DNA of 64,000 nt from Bacteroidetes bacterium UBA4416 (lineage in GTDB: Bacteria; Bacteroidota; Bacteroidia; B-17B0; Aurantibacillaceae), in NCBI GenBank assembly GCA_002390745.1, contig DGQK01000026.1, forward strand, positions 33,184 to 97,183, written 5' to 3'. The notes beneath the pieces were generated by a model, which saw only the letters and a list, made by a program, of their open reading frames with translations, was not told the origin of the DNA and did no database searches. This document shows, piece after piece, positions 18,122 to 26,682 of this stretch. Position numbers and translations under genes: made by a program. The first letter of the stretch is position 1; every line of letters starts with the position of its first letter.

Positions 18122-19060
18122 ATGTCCCTCTTTTTAAAAGTCCTGCCGAAACTGATATACTTCACGATTCTGACTATCTTCCTGCCTTTGATGGTTGCCG
18201 CCCAGATGAATGTGGAGAAATACACCCTTGATTTCTATAACCTGAAAGGAAAGGTAAGCTATATGGCGGAAATAAAATACAGCGCCCAACAATCCACGAA
18301 TGGTTTACAAAAGGGAAAAGTTTTGCAGAAAGAGAGCTACCGCTTCGACGCGGAGGGGAACCTTCTGGAGGAGGAAATGTACATCAACAACGATTTCAGG
18401 AGAAAAACATACACCTATAACAAATCCGGAAGACTACTGGCCTATGAGAGCTATGACGAAGGAGGCCTGAGCTACTTCTGTACCTACGATTATGATATGA
18501 CAGGAACCTACGTGACAGGTAAAACGGTATACAACAAGAATGGCAGCGTATCTTCAAAAATAAAAAATCATTACAACGCCCAGGGAAAGCAGACGGAACT
18601 TATCGTTTACCGCCCCGATGGCCGCATGACCACGAAAACGACCTATGTATACAACGATAAAGGCTACCTGACCGAAGAGCATTTGAATAACGTCGAGCCA
18701 AGCCCGCTGGAGGTTACCTGGACATCCAGCTACGACGCCAAGGGGAACAGGATCGGGCTCGACCGCTATGACCCCGGAAAGCCGGTATACAAACAAACGT
18801 TTCGCTTCGATGCCAACCGGAATAAAATAGAAGACAATGTCCTGAATGACGATGGAAGCGTGAAATCCAAAGTGGCCTATACCTACGATGCCCAGAAAAA
18901 CAAGACGGAAATTACGGAGACCAATGCTGAGGGCATTATTAAATTTAAAACAGTAATAACGTACGAGTATGATTCGCATGCCAATTGGCTGAACAGTACA
19001 TATTCCACCAATGACACGCCTAACTATATCTATGAAAGAAAGCTGGAATATTTCCAATAA
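18122..19060 (+). CDS. Secreted protein with RHS/YD-like repeats
   Basis: With the start at 18122 the protein has 312 residues. It has a signal peptide (hydrophobic LIYFTILTIFLPLMVAAQ). The rest is built of repeated beta hairpins with motifs such as YDAKGNR, FDANRNKIE, YDAQKNKTE and YNKNGSV, spaced about 20-25 residues, typical of YD/RHS-type repeats. It is far shorter than true RHS toxins and has no toxin tip, so it is probably a small surface or periplasmic repeat protein. The frame's upstream Met (18083) precedes the signal peptide and was rejected. No partner gene is evident. Confidence 0.82.
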   Translation: MSLFLKVLPKLIYFTILTIFLPLMVAAQMNVEKYTLDFYNLKGKVSYMAEIKYSAQQSTNGLQKGKVLQKESYRFDAEGNLLEEEMYINNDFRRKTYTYNKSGRLLAYESYDEGGLSYFCTYDYDMTGTYVTGKTVYNKNGSVSSKIKNHYNAQGKQTELIVYRPDGRMTTKTTYVYNDKGYLTEEHLNNVEPSPLEVTWTSSYDAKGNRIGLDRYDPGKPVYKQTFRFDANRNKIEDNVLNDDGSVKSKVAYTYDAQKNKTEITETNAEGIIKFKTVITYEYDSHANWLNSTYSTNDTPNYIYERKLEYFQ

Positions 19061-19196
19061 GTTTTTATATACCGGTACGTTCCTGAAGATTTGGACTTTG
19101 GCTTTCGCCGGGAAATTTACCATTCTTTAGATTTCTTCTTCCCGCAAAAGACTAAAAAAATCTGTAACTTTCGATTCATAAAGCAGTTATAGAACC

Positions 19197-20132
19197 ATGC
19201 GGGGAATTTCATTGTTCATTCTTATCCTTTTCTTAAAATTCAGCGCTTTTGCACAGCTGAGCGAGCCTGAGAAAAAACACTTTTCCGGGCTGGAAGATTC
19301 CCTGAAAAAACTTCAACTGCGGGTGTTCTATAGCAAAAAGATCGCCGACCGCTTCGAGGCCAACAAGCAATTCCTGGCAGCCTGGGCTTCCGTATTGAAG
19401 GAAGAAAAATCCATCCAGTATCCTTTCGACAGCCTCACCGATGTATCCAGGCTTTTATCTCCCGACAAAAAATTCAGGATCATCACCTGGAATATCTTTA
19501 AGGAAGACGGCACACATGCCTATTTTGGCTTCATCCAGGTGAACAACTCTAAAACGGTAAAAAAAGGGCTTTTCAAAAAAGAGACGAGCACGCAATACGA
19601 AGTGTTTCCGCTGGTAGACAAATCGGCTTCCGTGAAGACTCCTGAAAACTACGTATCCGACCCTGGCAAATGGTTCGGTATGCTGTATTACGAGGTCATT
19701 AAATCCGACGACGATTTTTACACGCTCCTGGGATGGGATGGCAATGATAAGCTGGTTCAGCGAAAATTCATCGATGTGCTCTCTTTCAAAGCCGACGGCA
19801 CTCCGGTTTTTGGCAAAGATGTCTTTAAGATTCCCGGGAAATTCGGCAAGCGCGTGATGTTTGAATATGCCTCAGAGGTAGCCATGTCGCTGAAATACAA
19901 CGATGGCCGCAAGCAGATCATCTTCAGCCACCTTGCCCCCAACTCTTTGGATCCTATGCTGGTGGGGCAATACCAGTATTACGGTCCCGACGGAAGCTTT
20001 GATGCTTTGAGCATGAAGAAAGGGCGCTGGGTCTACGAAGCGGCCATTGATATCCGCAAGGACAAAGACAAGAACGATAACGTAAAAAAGCCTGAGCCGG
20101 AGAAACAGAAGCCTGTGTATAAGCCGAAGTAA
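19197..20132 (+). CDS. Secreted conserved protein of unknown function
   Basis: A 311-residue protein with a signal peptide (MRGISLFILILFLKFSAFAQ). The mature part has a helical N-terminal section, then a beta-rich region (for example FRIITWNIFKEDGTHAYFGFIQVNN and YYEVIKSDDDFYTLLGWDGN), and a highly charged Lys/Glu/Pro C-terminal tail. Proteins of this build are recalled as conserved in Bacteroidota but without known function. Only a poor -7-like TAACTTTC lies upstream. The 3' side is followed by a repeat-rich non-coding stretch. Confidence 0.8.
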   Translation: MRGISLFILILFLKFSAFAQLSEPEKKHFSGLEDSLKKLQLRVFYSKKIADRFEANKQFLAAWASVLKEEKSIQYPFDSLTDVSRLLSPDKKFRIITWNIFKEDGTHAYFGFIQVNNSKTVKKGLFKKETSTQYEVFPLVDKSASVKTPENYVSDPGKWFGMLYYEVIKSDDDFYTLLGWDGNDKLVQRKFIDVLSFKADGTPVFGKDVFKIPGKFGKRVMFEYASEVAMSLKYNDGRKQIIFSHLAPNSLDPMLVGQYQYYGPDGSFDALSMKKGRWVYEAAIDIRKDKDKNDNVKKPEPEKQKPVYKPK

Positions 20133-20494
20133 GCCACTTTTTTGTAGAAATAAAACCATTTTAACCTGACATTTTTTTGGGCGTGTCCCGCAAAGAGGCG
20201 GCGGGACCAGGCTTTCCGCTTCAATCTCCCACGACGCGTCGTGGGAGTATTTCCGCATCAATCCTTCACGCGGCTTAGCGCAGCATTTCAGGCTGTAGCC
20301 CCGGTTATTGGAGAAAGCATGCGTCGGGGATGAAGTGATCTGCTTGAGCTCTCCCCTCACAATGCGCCGTGGTGGACGCCCAGGTATTTAAAATTGTCAC
20401 ACCTATAAATCATCACTGGTTTGCAATCAAATCTCTCTCACTGACATAAATTCCTTACATTAGCCATACAACAATTTGCTCTACATACACCACT
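20133..20494 (+). other. Non-coding 362-bp gap with composite palindromic repeat
   Basis: No credible gene. It holds the palindromic block at 20185-20290 described separately. A near-match to a -7 box (TACATTAG) sits just upstream of the PorE-like gene. Weak short ORFs on either strand have no signal, composition or context support. Confidence 0.6.
20185..20290. repeat. Composite palindromic repeat element, REP-like
   Basis: Contains a 7-bp stem (GTCCCGC at 20185-20191 with GCGGGAC at 20201-20207), then a perfect 22-bp palindrome at 20226-20247 (arms CTCCCACGACG and its complement), then a GC-rich tail with the phrase TTCACGCGGCTTAGCGCAGC. This type of text recurs between genes in Bacteroidota genomes. 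Only one copy lies in this window, so its dispersed nature is inferred. Confidence 0.5.
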
Positions 20495-22519
20495 ATGAAA
20501 CACCTCTTCCTCTTCAGCCTACTCCTCCTTAATACCACTTTATTCTCGCAGGACGATGATGAGAAATCTTCCAGATTCTGCCAGGAGATGGATAACAAGC
20601 AGGCCCTGAAGCTCTACGAGAAAGCCCTGGATAAGAAGCAATACAAAAAACCGGAGCGCCTGGAGTTCCTGCGCAAATGCCTGGAGCTGGAACCCGATTT
20701 TGCAGAAGCAAATCTGTTGATGGGAAACGAGATCGTGGTGACCTGCAAGCTGCAGAACAAGGCCTTTACGCCTGCCGTTCCTTACTTCTACAAAGCCATC
20801 GCCGCCTGCCCGCAGGTACATTCGGAGCCTTATTATTTCATTGGCTTCGATTATTATGAAGCGATGAAAAATGATTCGGCGATCAAATACCTGGAGAAAT
20901 TCATCAAGTTTAAAGACGATGATGAGAAAAAATTCGCGAAGGATTATGAGGCGGAAATCTACCAGGCAAGGGAAATGGTGAAGTATGCCAAAAAAGAAAG
21001 TGAGCTCAAAAAGAAAATCGTGCCTTTCGACCCAAAGGTGGTGAAAGGTGTGTCCACAGCCAGCGACGAATACCTGGCCTATGTATCGCCGGATGACAAA
21101 TTGTGTTTTTTTACCAGGAAGGTACCGGTAAAAAACATGAACCAGGTTTATGTTTCTGACAAGGAGAAAGAAGTATTCATGGTTGCCAAACGTGATAAGA
21201 CGGGGCTGTTCAACAACGGGGAGCCGATGTCGCCCCCTTTTAACGTAACGGACGACAACCAGGGCGGCTGCACCATTTCGATCGACAATAAGCGGTTATT
21301 CTTTGCCATGTCGCGCGATGAAGGCGGATCACAACCCAACTGCGACATCTACACGAGCGAGAACCAGGGCGGCAACTGGAGCGAGATCCGCAAAATGGGC
21401 GCCAATGTAAACCATCCCGTATACTGGGATTCGCAGCCTACGCTCAGCGCTGATGGCAACACGCTTTACTTTGCCAGCGACAGGCCGGGCGGCAAAGGCG
21501 GCATCGACATCTGGTATACGAAACGCGATCCCAACACGGGCCAGTGGGGCGTGCCGCAAAATGCCGGCCCTAAGATCAACACCCCTGGCAATGAGAAAAC
21601 ACCGTTCATTCACTCCGACAGCGAAACGTTGTATTTCAGCAGCGACGGATGGTTCGGCTTCGGAAAAATGGATATTTTTTACACACGCAAAGACGAGAAA
21701 GGACAGTGGAAAGATGCGGAGAACATCGGCTACCCGATCAATACCGAAGCCGACGATGTGGGCTTCTTCGTGAGTACAGACAGCAAAACGGGCTATTTCT
21801 TTTCGTACGACGAAGGAAAAATGAGGGGAAAGGGAATTGGAAAATACGACCTCTATTCGTTTGAGTTATATAAGGAAGCCAGGCCACAGGAAACGACCTT
21901 CCTCAGCGGCGACCTGAAAGATAAGAACGGCAATACGGTAGAGGGTGCCCGCGTGGAAGTGGTAAATACCGTGACCAAAGAAAAAACAGAGGCTGTGGTG
22001 GATTCTACTTCCGGAAAATTCATGGTGGCCATTAACCTGAAAAAGAAAGACGACGTACTTGTCACCGTGAAGAAAAACGATTATGCCTTCAGCTCAAAGA
22101 TCGTGAGCATCAAAGAGGCCTCCTTTGAGAAACAGCCTGCACCCGTGAAGCTGGAGGTGAGCGAGGCCAAGCCCGGCAGCTCTTTTGTGATCAACAATTT
22201 ATATTACAACACGAACTCCGCCGACCTCAAAAGCGAATCCTTCATCGTACTGGAGGCTTTTGCAGAGTATCTGAAAGAGAATGCGACCACAACCATCGAG
22301 ATCCAGGGCCACACGGATAACGTGGGCGGCGCTGCGGCCAATGAAGCGCTCTCCGCCAACAGGGCCTATACAGTAAAAGCCTTCCTGGAAGAAAAAGGCA
22401 TCGACGGGAAACGCATCACGGCAAAAGGCTACGGCTCTCAAAAGCCGATTGCCGACAACAGCAGCGAGGAAGGAAGGGCCAAAAACAGGCGCACGGAGTT
22501 TTTAGTAACAGGAAAATGA
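20495..22519 (+). CDS. PorE-like TPR/beta-propeller/OmpA family protein
   Basis: A 674-residue exported protein with four parts: TPR-like helices (about residues 30-155), a WD40-like PD40 propeller (about 185-455, with repeats such as SADGNTLYFASDRPGGKGGIDI), a carboxypeptidase-type regulatory Ig-like domain (about 470-550), and a C-terminal OmpA peptidoglycan-binding domain (about 565-674; IQGHTDNVGG and NRRTEFL). This order is that of PorE, the periplasmic T9SS component that binds peptidoglycan. The signal peptide ends near LFSQ and lacks a clear lipobox. Bacteroidota encode several paralogues with this layout, so a role in T9SS is plausible but not certain. The DUF4240 gene overlaps its stop by 4 bp. 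Confidence 0.9.
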   Translation: MKHLFLFSLLLLNTTLFSQDDDEKSSRFCQEMDNKQALKLYEKALDKKQYKKPERLEFLRKCLELEPDFAEANLLMGNEIVVTCKLQNKAFTPAVPYFYKAIAACPQVHSEPYYFIGFDYYEAMKNDSAIKYLEKFIKFKDDDEKKFAKDYEAEIYQAREMVKYAKKESELKKKIVPFDPKVVKGVSTASDEYLAYVSPDDKLCFFTRKVPVKNMNQVYVSDKEKEVFMVAKRDKTGLFNNGEPMSPPFNVTDDNQGGCTISIDNKRLFFAMSRDEGGSQPNCDIYTSENQGGNWSEIRKMGANVNHPVYWDSQPTLSADGNTLYFASDRPGGKGGIDIWYTKRDPNTGQWGVPQNAGPKINTPGNEKTPFIHSDSETLYFSSDGWFGFGKMDIFYTRKDEKGQWKDAENIGYPINTEADDVGFFVSTDSKTGYFFSYDEGKMRGKGIGKYDLYSFELYKEARPQETTFLSGDLKDKNGNTVEGARVEVVNTVTKEKTEAVVDSTSGKFMVAINLKKKDDVLVTVKKNDYAFSSKIVSIKEASFEKQPAPVKLEVSEAKPGSSFVINNLYYNTNSADLKSESFIVLEAFAEYLKENATTTIEIQGHTDNVGGAAANEALSANRAYTVKAFLEEKGIDGKRITAKGYGSQKPIADNSSEEGRAKNRRTEFLVTGK

Positions 22520-23136
22520 TGCTTAAACTCATTGCATGTGGAATTGCGTTAATTATTTGCGTACGGTTTCTATTCAGAAGATTTTTAAATCTACCCCATG
22601 TTAAAGCAGGTTTTCACTTTAGCCATAAAGGCATTGACAACCTGATGAATGAAAACGATTTCTGGGACATCATAGAGCATACCCGAAAATTCAGTAAACG
22701 CAACTATAGGATGCAATGCGATGTCTTAACAGAGTATTTATCTTCCCTCCCTTCAAACGAGATTATACAATTTAATAGAACCTTTCAATTATTAATGGCG
22801 GAATCTTACAGTTCTAAACTATGGGAGGCTGCTTATGCACTCAATGGAGGCTGCTCCGACGATTGTTTTGAATATTTCCGTACCTGGCTGATTGCGCAGG
22901 GTAAAGCAAATTTCTACACGGTTGTTCATTATCCACGGGCCATGTTTTTTATTTGCGTCAAAGAATTGCTTTCTAATTACGAAGGCTTTGCTTATTGTAG
23001 CTATCAGGCCTATATGAACAGGACTGGAAGCGGGCTACCACCTACAAATGGGATAGAATATAAAGAGCTTGGCGAAGCTTTTAATGAAAATACTGCATTC
23101 CTTCGTTACCCCGAACTTGCTTTGCTTGCATGGTAA
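22516..23136 (+). CDS. DUF4240 domain protein
   Basis: A 206-residue protein. The N-terminus has a short hydrophobic helix (LIACGIALIICVRFLF) that may anchor it in the membrane. It is followed by the DUF4240 region: NENDFWDIIEHTRK, then FNRTFQLLMAESYSSKLWEAAYALNGGCSDDCFEYFRTWLI, with the conserved Trp, Asp and Gly residues. The start overlaps the PorE-like stop codon (ATGA), implying translational coupling, although this gene looks AT-richer than its partner. Family function is unknown. An internal start at about codon 34 (MNENDFW) would give a soluble version. Confidence 0.85.
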   Translation: MMLKLIACGIALIICVRFLFRRFLNLPHVKAGFHFSHKGIDNLMNENDFWDIIEHTRKFSKRNYRMQCDVLTEYLSSLPSNEIIQFNRTFQLLMAESYSSKLWEAAYALNGGCSDDCFEYFRTWLIAQGKANFYTVVHYPRAMFFICVKELLSNYEGFAYCSYQAYMNRTGSGLPPTNGIEYKELGEAFNENTAFLRYPELALLAW

Positions 23137-23208
23137 TACTTCTCCGCGGAAATTTTTCTTTTTTTTTCTGTTCATTAATTATAGTATCTTTAATAGAAAA
23201 TCCCCTTT

Positions 23209-23838
23209 ATGATCAAACACATCCTTGCATCAGCTGTGCTAATGACTTCCTTGAATGCCTCTGCACAAAAAAGCTTCGAGCAAAACACCAACGTCGTTGC
23301 CTTTGGCGCAGACCTGGGCCTGTACAGCTACACCTCGAAAGTAGCCACCAACCCAAGGTCGAGCTCCAGCGCCTCGCTCAACAAAACCCTGAGCCTGCAT
23401 TATGAACGCGGCGTGCTCAACTGGCTGGGCATAGGCGCCAAAGTAGGTATTTCCGACTATTTCACGGAAAGGGACAGTATTTCGGGTGATAAAGCTGACG
23501 TCAAAGCGATCGATGCTTCGCTCCTGGTCAATGCCCATTTCGTCAGGTCCAAATACGTGGACATGCTGGGAGGTTTCAATGCCGGCTATTCATACATGAA
23601 CTATTCCGCCGGAGATCAGTTCATCTCCAATGCCAAAGGCGGCGGCTTTATGTATGATATCCACATCCAGCCGCGCTTCTATTTCGGCAAGCATGTGGGC
23701 ATGTTCATCAACCTCGCTTATGTGCATTACGCTTACAACAACATGGATTTCACCAATACGTTTACCCGGCTCGACGATGTGGTGAGCCTGAACGGCGGAG
23801 GTGTGAATTTCGGCTTAGGATTACAGGGAAGGTTTTAA
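23209..23838 (+). CDS. Outer-membrane beta-barrel protein
   Basis: A 209-residue protein with a signal peptide (MIKHILASAVLMTSLNASAQ). The mature part consists of alternating strands, with periodic Gly and aromatic residues and a C-terminal strand ending GLGLQGRF, a typical final barrel strand with terminal Phe for BAM recognition. No enzyme motif is present, and no specific porin family can be named. A near-consensus -7 box (TATCTTTA) lies about 22 bp before the ATG. It converges with the T9SS gene, sharing the terminator at 23907-23936. Confidence 0.88.
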   Translation: MIKHILASAVLMTSLNASAQKSFEQNTNVVAFGADLGLYSYTSKVATNPRSSSSASLNKTLSLHYERGVLNWLGIGAKVGISDYFTERDSISGDKADVKAIDASLLVNAHFVRSKYVDMLGGFNAGYSYMNYSAGDQFISNAKGGGFMYDIHIQPRFYFGKHVGMFINLAYVHYAYNNMDFTNTFTRLDDVVSLNGGGVNFGLGLQGRF

Positions 23839-23906
23839 ATAGCCTCAAACAGTGGGATGGGTCATGATCCATTTACTCTGTAACATCTCAAACGGACCTA
23901 TAATAA

Positions 23907-23936
23907 AAAATGCCTCATCGTTTGATGAGGCATTTT
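23907..23936. terminator. Bidirectional terminator between convergent genes
   Basis: Perfect 13-bp arms 23907-23919 and 23924-23936 (AAAATGCCTCATC and its complement) with a 4-nt loop. A and T runs flank it, so it can serve both the barrel gene and the T9SS gene on the other strand. Confidence 0.9.
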
Positions 23937-23954
23937 AGTTTGGGTGCTGTAAGC

Positions 23955-26396
23955 TTATTGCTTCACAACTTTTACCACAGAGGATTTTCCGGCGGCGATG
24001 ACATGCACGCTGTAAATCCCGTTAGGATAGCTTTCCAGGTTCAGGCTGTTGCTGCCTTTCACCAGTGTTTGTTTCATTATAATCTCACCGATCACATTGC
24101 TGACCATGACTTCTGCCTGTTCGTTGGTAACAAGCGTATACAAACCGGTTCCGGGGTTCGGGTAAAGTTGTAATCCTGAAACAGGCGCCTGTTCGACGAT
24201 GCCGGTAGCGCTGATGGTGATGCTTGTGCAGACTGATGTTTTCGAGCATCCTCCCGAAGTGACGATCACCGCATAGCTGCCACTGGCTGTCGCCGTAAAG
24301 CTCTGCGCTGTTTGGCCTCCTATCGGAGAGTTGCCTGTGCCGCAATTGATCCACTGGTAGGTGGCGCCGCTCAGGCTGGCCGTAAGCACCGCCCCGCTTT
24401 GCGTAACGCTGGCATCAATGGCTGCCGGCTCGGTAATGGCTACCGTGCGGCTTGTTGTGCAATTGTTGGCGTCTTTCACGGTAACGGTATAATTTCCCGG
24501 GGCCAGGTTGCTGGCCGTTGCGGCATTGCCGCCTGATGGCATCCAGCTGTAGGTAAGGCTTCCTGTTCCTCCAGCCGCATTTACAGTAACAGAGCCGTTG
24601 TTGGCGCCATTACAGGTCACATTATTTACGGTGCCCAGGGTAGCACTTACAGCCGCAGGCTGCGTAATCGTCAGGGTCGTTGTTCCCACGCATCCCGCAG
24701 ATGTTGTAGCCGTTACCGTATAATTTCCGGCGCCCAGGCCGCTGGCCGAAGCAGCAGTACCTCCCACCGGCGACCAGCTATAGGTAAAGCCGCTGCCTCC
24801 GGTAGCAGTCACAGTTGCCGTGCCGTTAGTCAGTCCATTACAGGTAATGTTGTTTTGTGCGGCAATGCTTACGGTAGGAGTCACCACCGGGCCTGCCTCA
24901 TCGGCTCCGCGATAAGTCGTGCTGCCGCGAGGGTCCCCGTCGATGTCGGTGGTAATGCCCGGAAGCTGGGTTGCCATGAGGGATGCATTTCCGACAGCAG
25001 CACAGCCGATATGAAGATCGTTGGCTGACACGTACTGCACGGTAGTACTGTTTGCGGTAGGCTCTCCACCTGTAACAATCGCCTGGTGTGCAGCGATGCT
25101 GGTATTCACGGTAGCACCCCAGCGCGTCAGGTTTCCGCTGGTGGCATTGTAAGTGTTTCCAGAAAGATTGATCACGGCAACCGTACTTGTGGTAAGGGCC
25201 ATGGCCAGGTGCTGCAAGCCTGCTGTTCCACCGGAACGCTCGTTCACAAAGAGGTTATTCTGGATGCTGAATGTAGAAGCGGCATTGGTTGCCGAAACCA
25301 GCAAACCCGAAGACCCCACGTTCCCGGCAGTGCCTCCGCTGGCAAGCGTGCCGCCGAAACGTACCGAGTTGTGAGCGACACGCGCCGTGTACAGGCTACC
25401 TCCGCTGCTGATCTCGATGGCCGCCATGTTCGGCACATTGGTGTTGCCGGTTGTCATGGCAAAGAAATTGTTCCGGATCTCGGCTACATTGGTGCCCGTT
25501 GAAAGAACAGACCTTACGTGGATGTAACGCAGGCTTGAGGATGTATTCTGAATATCGTAAAAGCGGTTATTGACGATGATGGCGGAATCTGCCTGGGAAT
25601 CAAACAATATCCCAAAGTACAGGGATTCGCTGATAGGTGTGGTACATGCAAAAGAGCAGGAATCGATGCGGATCTTTGCTGAGCCCGCCTGCCCCCAATA
25701 GGCGGCAAAGTTGGCATTTCTGAAATTACAGCCAAACACGGTATTACGCGCATTAGGATTGGCTGCCGTTCCGCTGTTGTTGAACTGGTAACGGCCTCCC
25801 GTAAAGTTGCAGTATCTGAAAAGGTTATCGGAGTTGCCGGTCAGATTCGAGGCAGAGGTAGAAATAGCAATGGCACGGCCCGTGTTGGTTGTTGTGGCAT
25901 TGTATACATCCAGGTTGCGGAAGGTATTGAAGGTGGCGCCGTTGATCAGCTGGATGCTGTTGGAGCTGGAAGTTGTTGCGGTGTTCCTCACTACCATCAT
26001 ACCGTTGCCCGTTCCCCCTGCTCTTCCGTCAATCATGACGTAATCGGCATCATTGAGGTTGATTACCGGACTCCCCGAAACGCTGGACTGGATAGACATG
26101 GTCGTAACACCCGACGCCGGCCGTAAGGTAATAAGATTAGCAGCGCTGGCACCCGTTTTTGCGGTAAATGCAATCGGATAGGTTTCTGTGCTTCCGGTGT
26201 AGGCACTGGTGAGCTCTATCGTATAGGCCTGGGTGAGTGTAGCAGGGATAGCCGTATAAGCATCCGTAATGGAGCTATGCGAGCTGATCACTGCATTTGT
26301 GCCGTCTTTAAGGTTTACTGAATTGGTCTGCGCCAGTGCTGTTCCTGCCAGGAACAGCGATGCCAGAAGAGTGGGTCTGGTAAATTTTCTTTCCAT
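23955..26396 (-). CDS. T9SS type A cargo: parallel beta-helix protein with SprB-type repeats
   Basis: An 813-residue secreted protein. After the signal peptide (ends near GTALAQ) comes a right-handed beta-helix-like region (about residues 60-480), rich in Asn and turn motifs such as NTVFGCNFRNANF and AEIRNNFFAMT, as in surface carbohydrate-active or adhesive proteins. Two SprB-type repeats (CNGLTNGTATVTATGGSG and CNGANNGSVTVNAAGGTG) and an Ig-like unit follow. The C-terminus (LQLYPNPGTGLYTL, then PNGIYSVHVI, then VVKVVKQ) is a type A T9SS sorting domain. No catalytic residues can be identified with confidence. It is probably surface-anchored or released. Confidence 0.9.
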   Translation of the reverse strand: MERKFTRPTLLASLFLAGTALAQTNSVNLKDGTNAVISSHSSITDAYTAIPATLTQAYTIELTSAYTGSTETYPIAFTAKTGASAANLITLRPASGVTTMSIQSSVSGSPVINLNDADYVMIDGRAGGTGNGMMVVRNTATTSSSNSIQLINGATFNTFRNLDVYNATTTNTGRAIAISTSASNLTGNSDNLFRYCNFTGGRYQFNNSGTAANPNARNTVFGCNFRNANFAAYWGQAGSAKIRIDSCSFACTTPISESLYFGILFDSQADSAIIVNNRFYDIQNTSSSLRYIHVRSVLSTGTNVAEIRNNFFAMTTGNTNVPNMAAIEISSGGSLYTARVAHNSVRFGGTLASGGTAGNVGSSGLLVSATNAASTFSIQNNLFVNERSGGTAGLQHLAMALTTSTVAVINLSGNTYNATSGNLTRWGATVNTSIAAHQAIVTGGEPTANSTTVQYVSANDLHIGCAAVGNASLMATQLPGITTDIDGDPRGSTTYRGADEAGPVVTPTVSIAAQNNITCNGLTNGTATVTATGGSGFTYSWSPVGGTAASASGLGAGNYTVTATTSAGCVGTTTLTITQPAAVSATLGTVNNVTCNGANNGSVTVNAAGGTGSLTYSWMPSGGNAATASNLAPGNYTVTVKDANNCTTSRTVAITEPAAIDASVTQSGAVLTASLSGATYQWINCGTGNSPIGGQTAQSFTATASGSYAVIVTSGGCSKTSVCTSITISATGIVEQAPVSGLQLYPNPGTGLYTLVTNEQAEVMVSNVIGEIIMKQTLVKGSNSLNLESYPNGIYSVHVIAAGKSSVVKVVKQ

Positions 26397-26606
26397 AGTT
26401 TATCTGATGTTTAGCCCCTAAAGGTACCACAAATTGCTCTTAGTTTGTACGAACACCTCTTCTCAATGAGTAAAAAGCACGTATTATTACGTGAAGGACC
26501 GGCATCGGTTTTGAGGGTGGCGAAAAAACCGGAAAAAAACATGGACCTGGTAGCCCTGTCGCGTGCAAACATTCACCCACCGGCTTTCATACGGGAAAAT
26601 TACGGC

Positions 26607-26623
26607 AAGCCTTCGGGCTTTTT
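26607..26623 (+). terminator. Terminator/attenuator-like hairpin upstream of the MACPF gene
   Basis: AAGCC (26607-26611), TTCG tetraloop, GGCTT (26616-26620) running into five T. It lies 60 bp before the MACPF start. There is no convincing gene in 26397-26682 for it to terminate, so it may attenuate a long leader of the MACPF operon. The stem is short. Confidence 0.5.
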
Positions 26624-26682
26624 CTGCTTTCGGGCTAAGCAGGATATGTGGAGTTTTGTTTCAGAAAAATAAACCAACTCCC

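Noticed and set aside
18083..19060. RHS-type polymorphic toxin
   Set aside because: Too short, no RHS core seal or toxin tip; only YD-like repeats are present.
20033..20360. Minus-strand ORFs across the end of the 19197 gene and the repeat block
   Set aside because: They are shadow frames running into palindromic repeat DNA.
26445..26672. 75-residue plus-strand ORF before the MACPF gene
   Set aside because: No signal, family or composition support; it overlaps the attenuator-like hairpin and ends just before the MACPF start. It is treated as non-coding leader.
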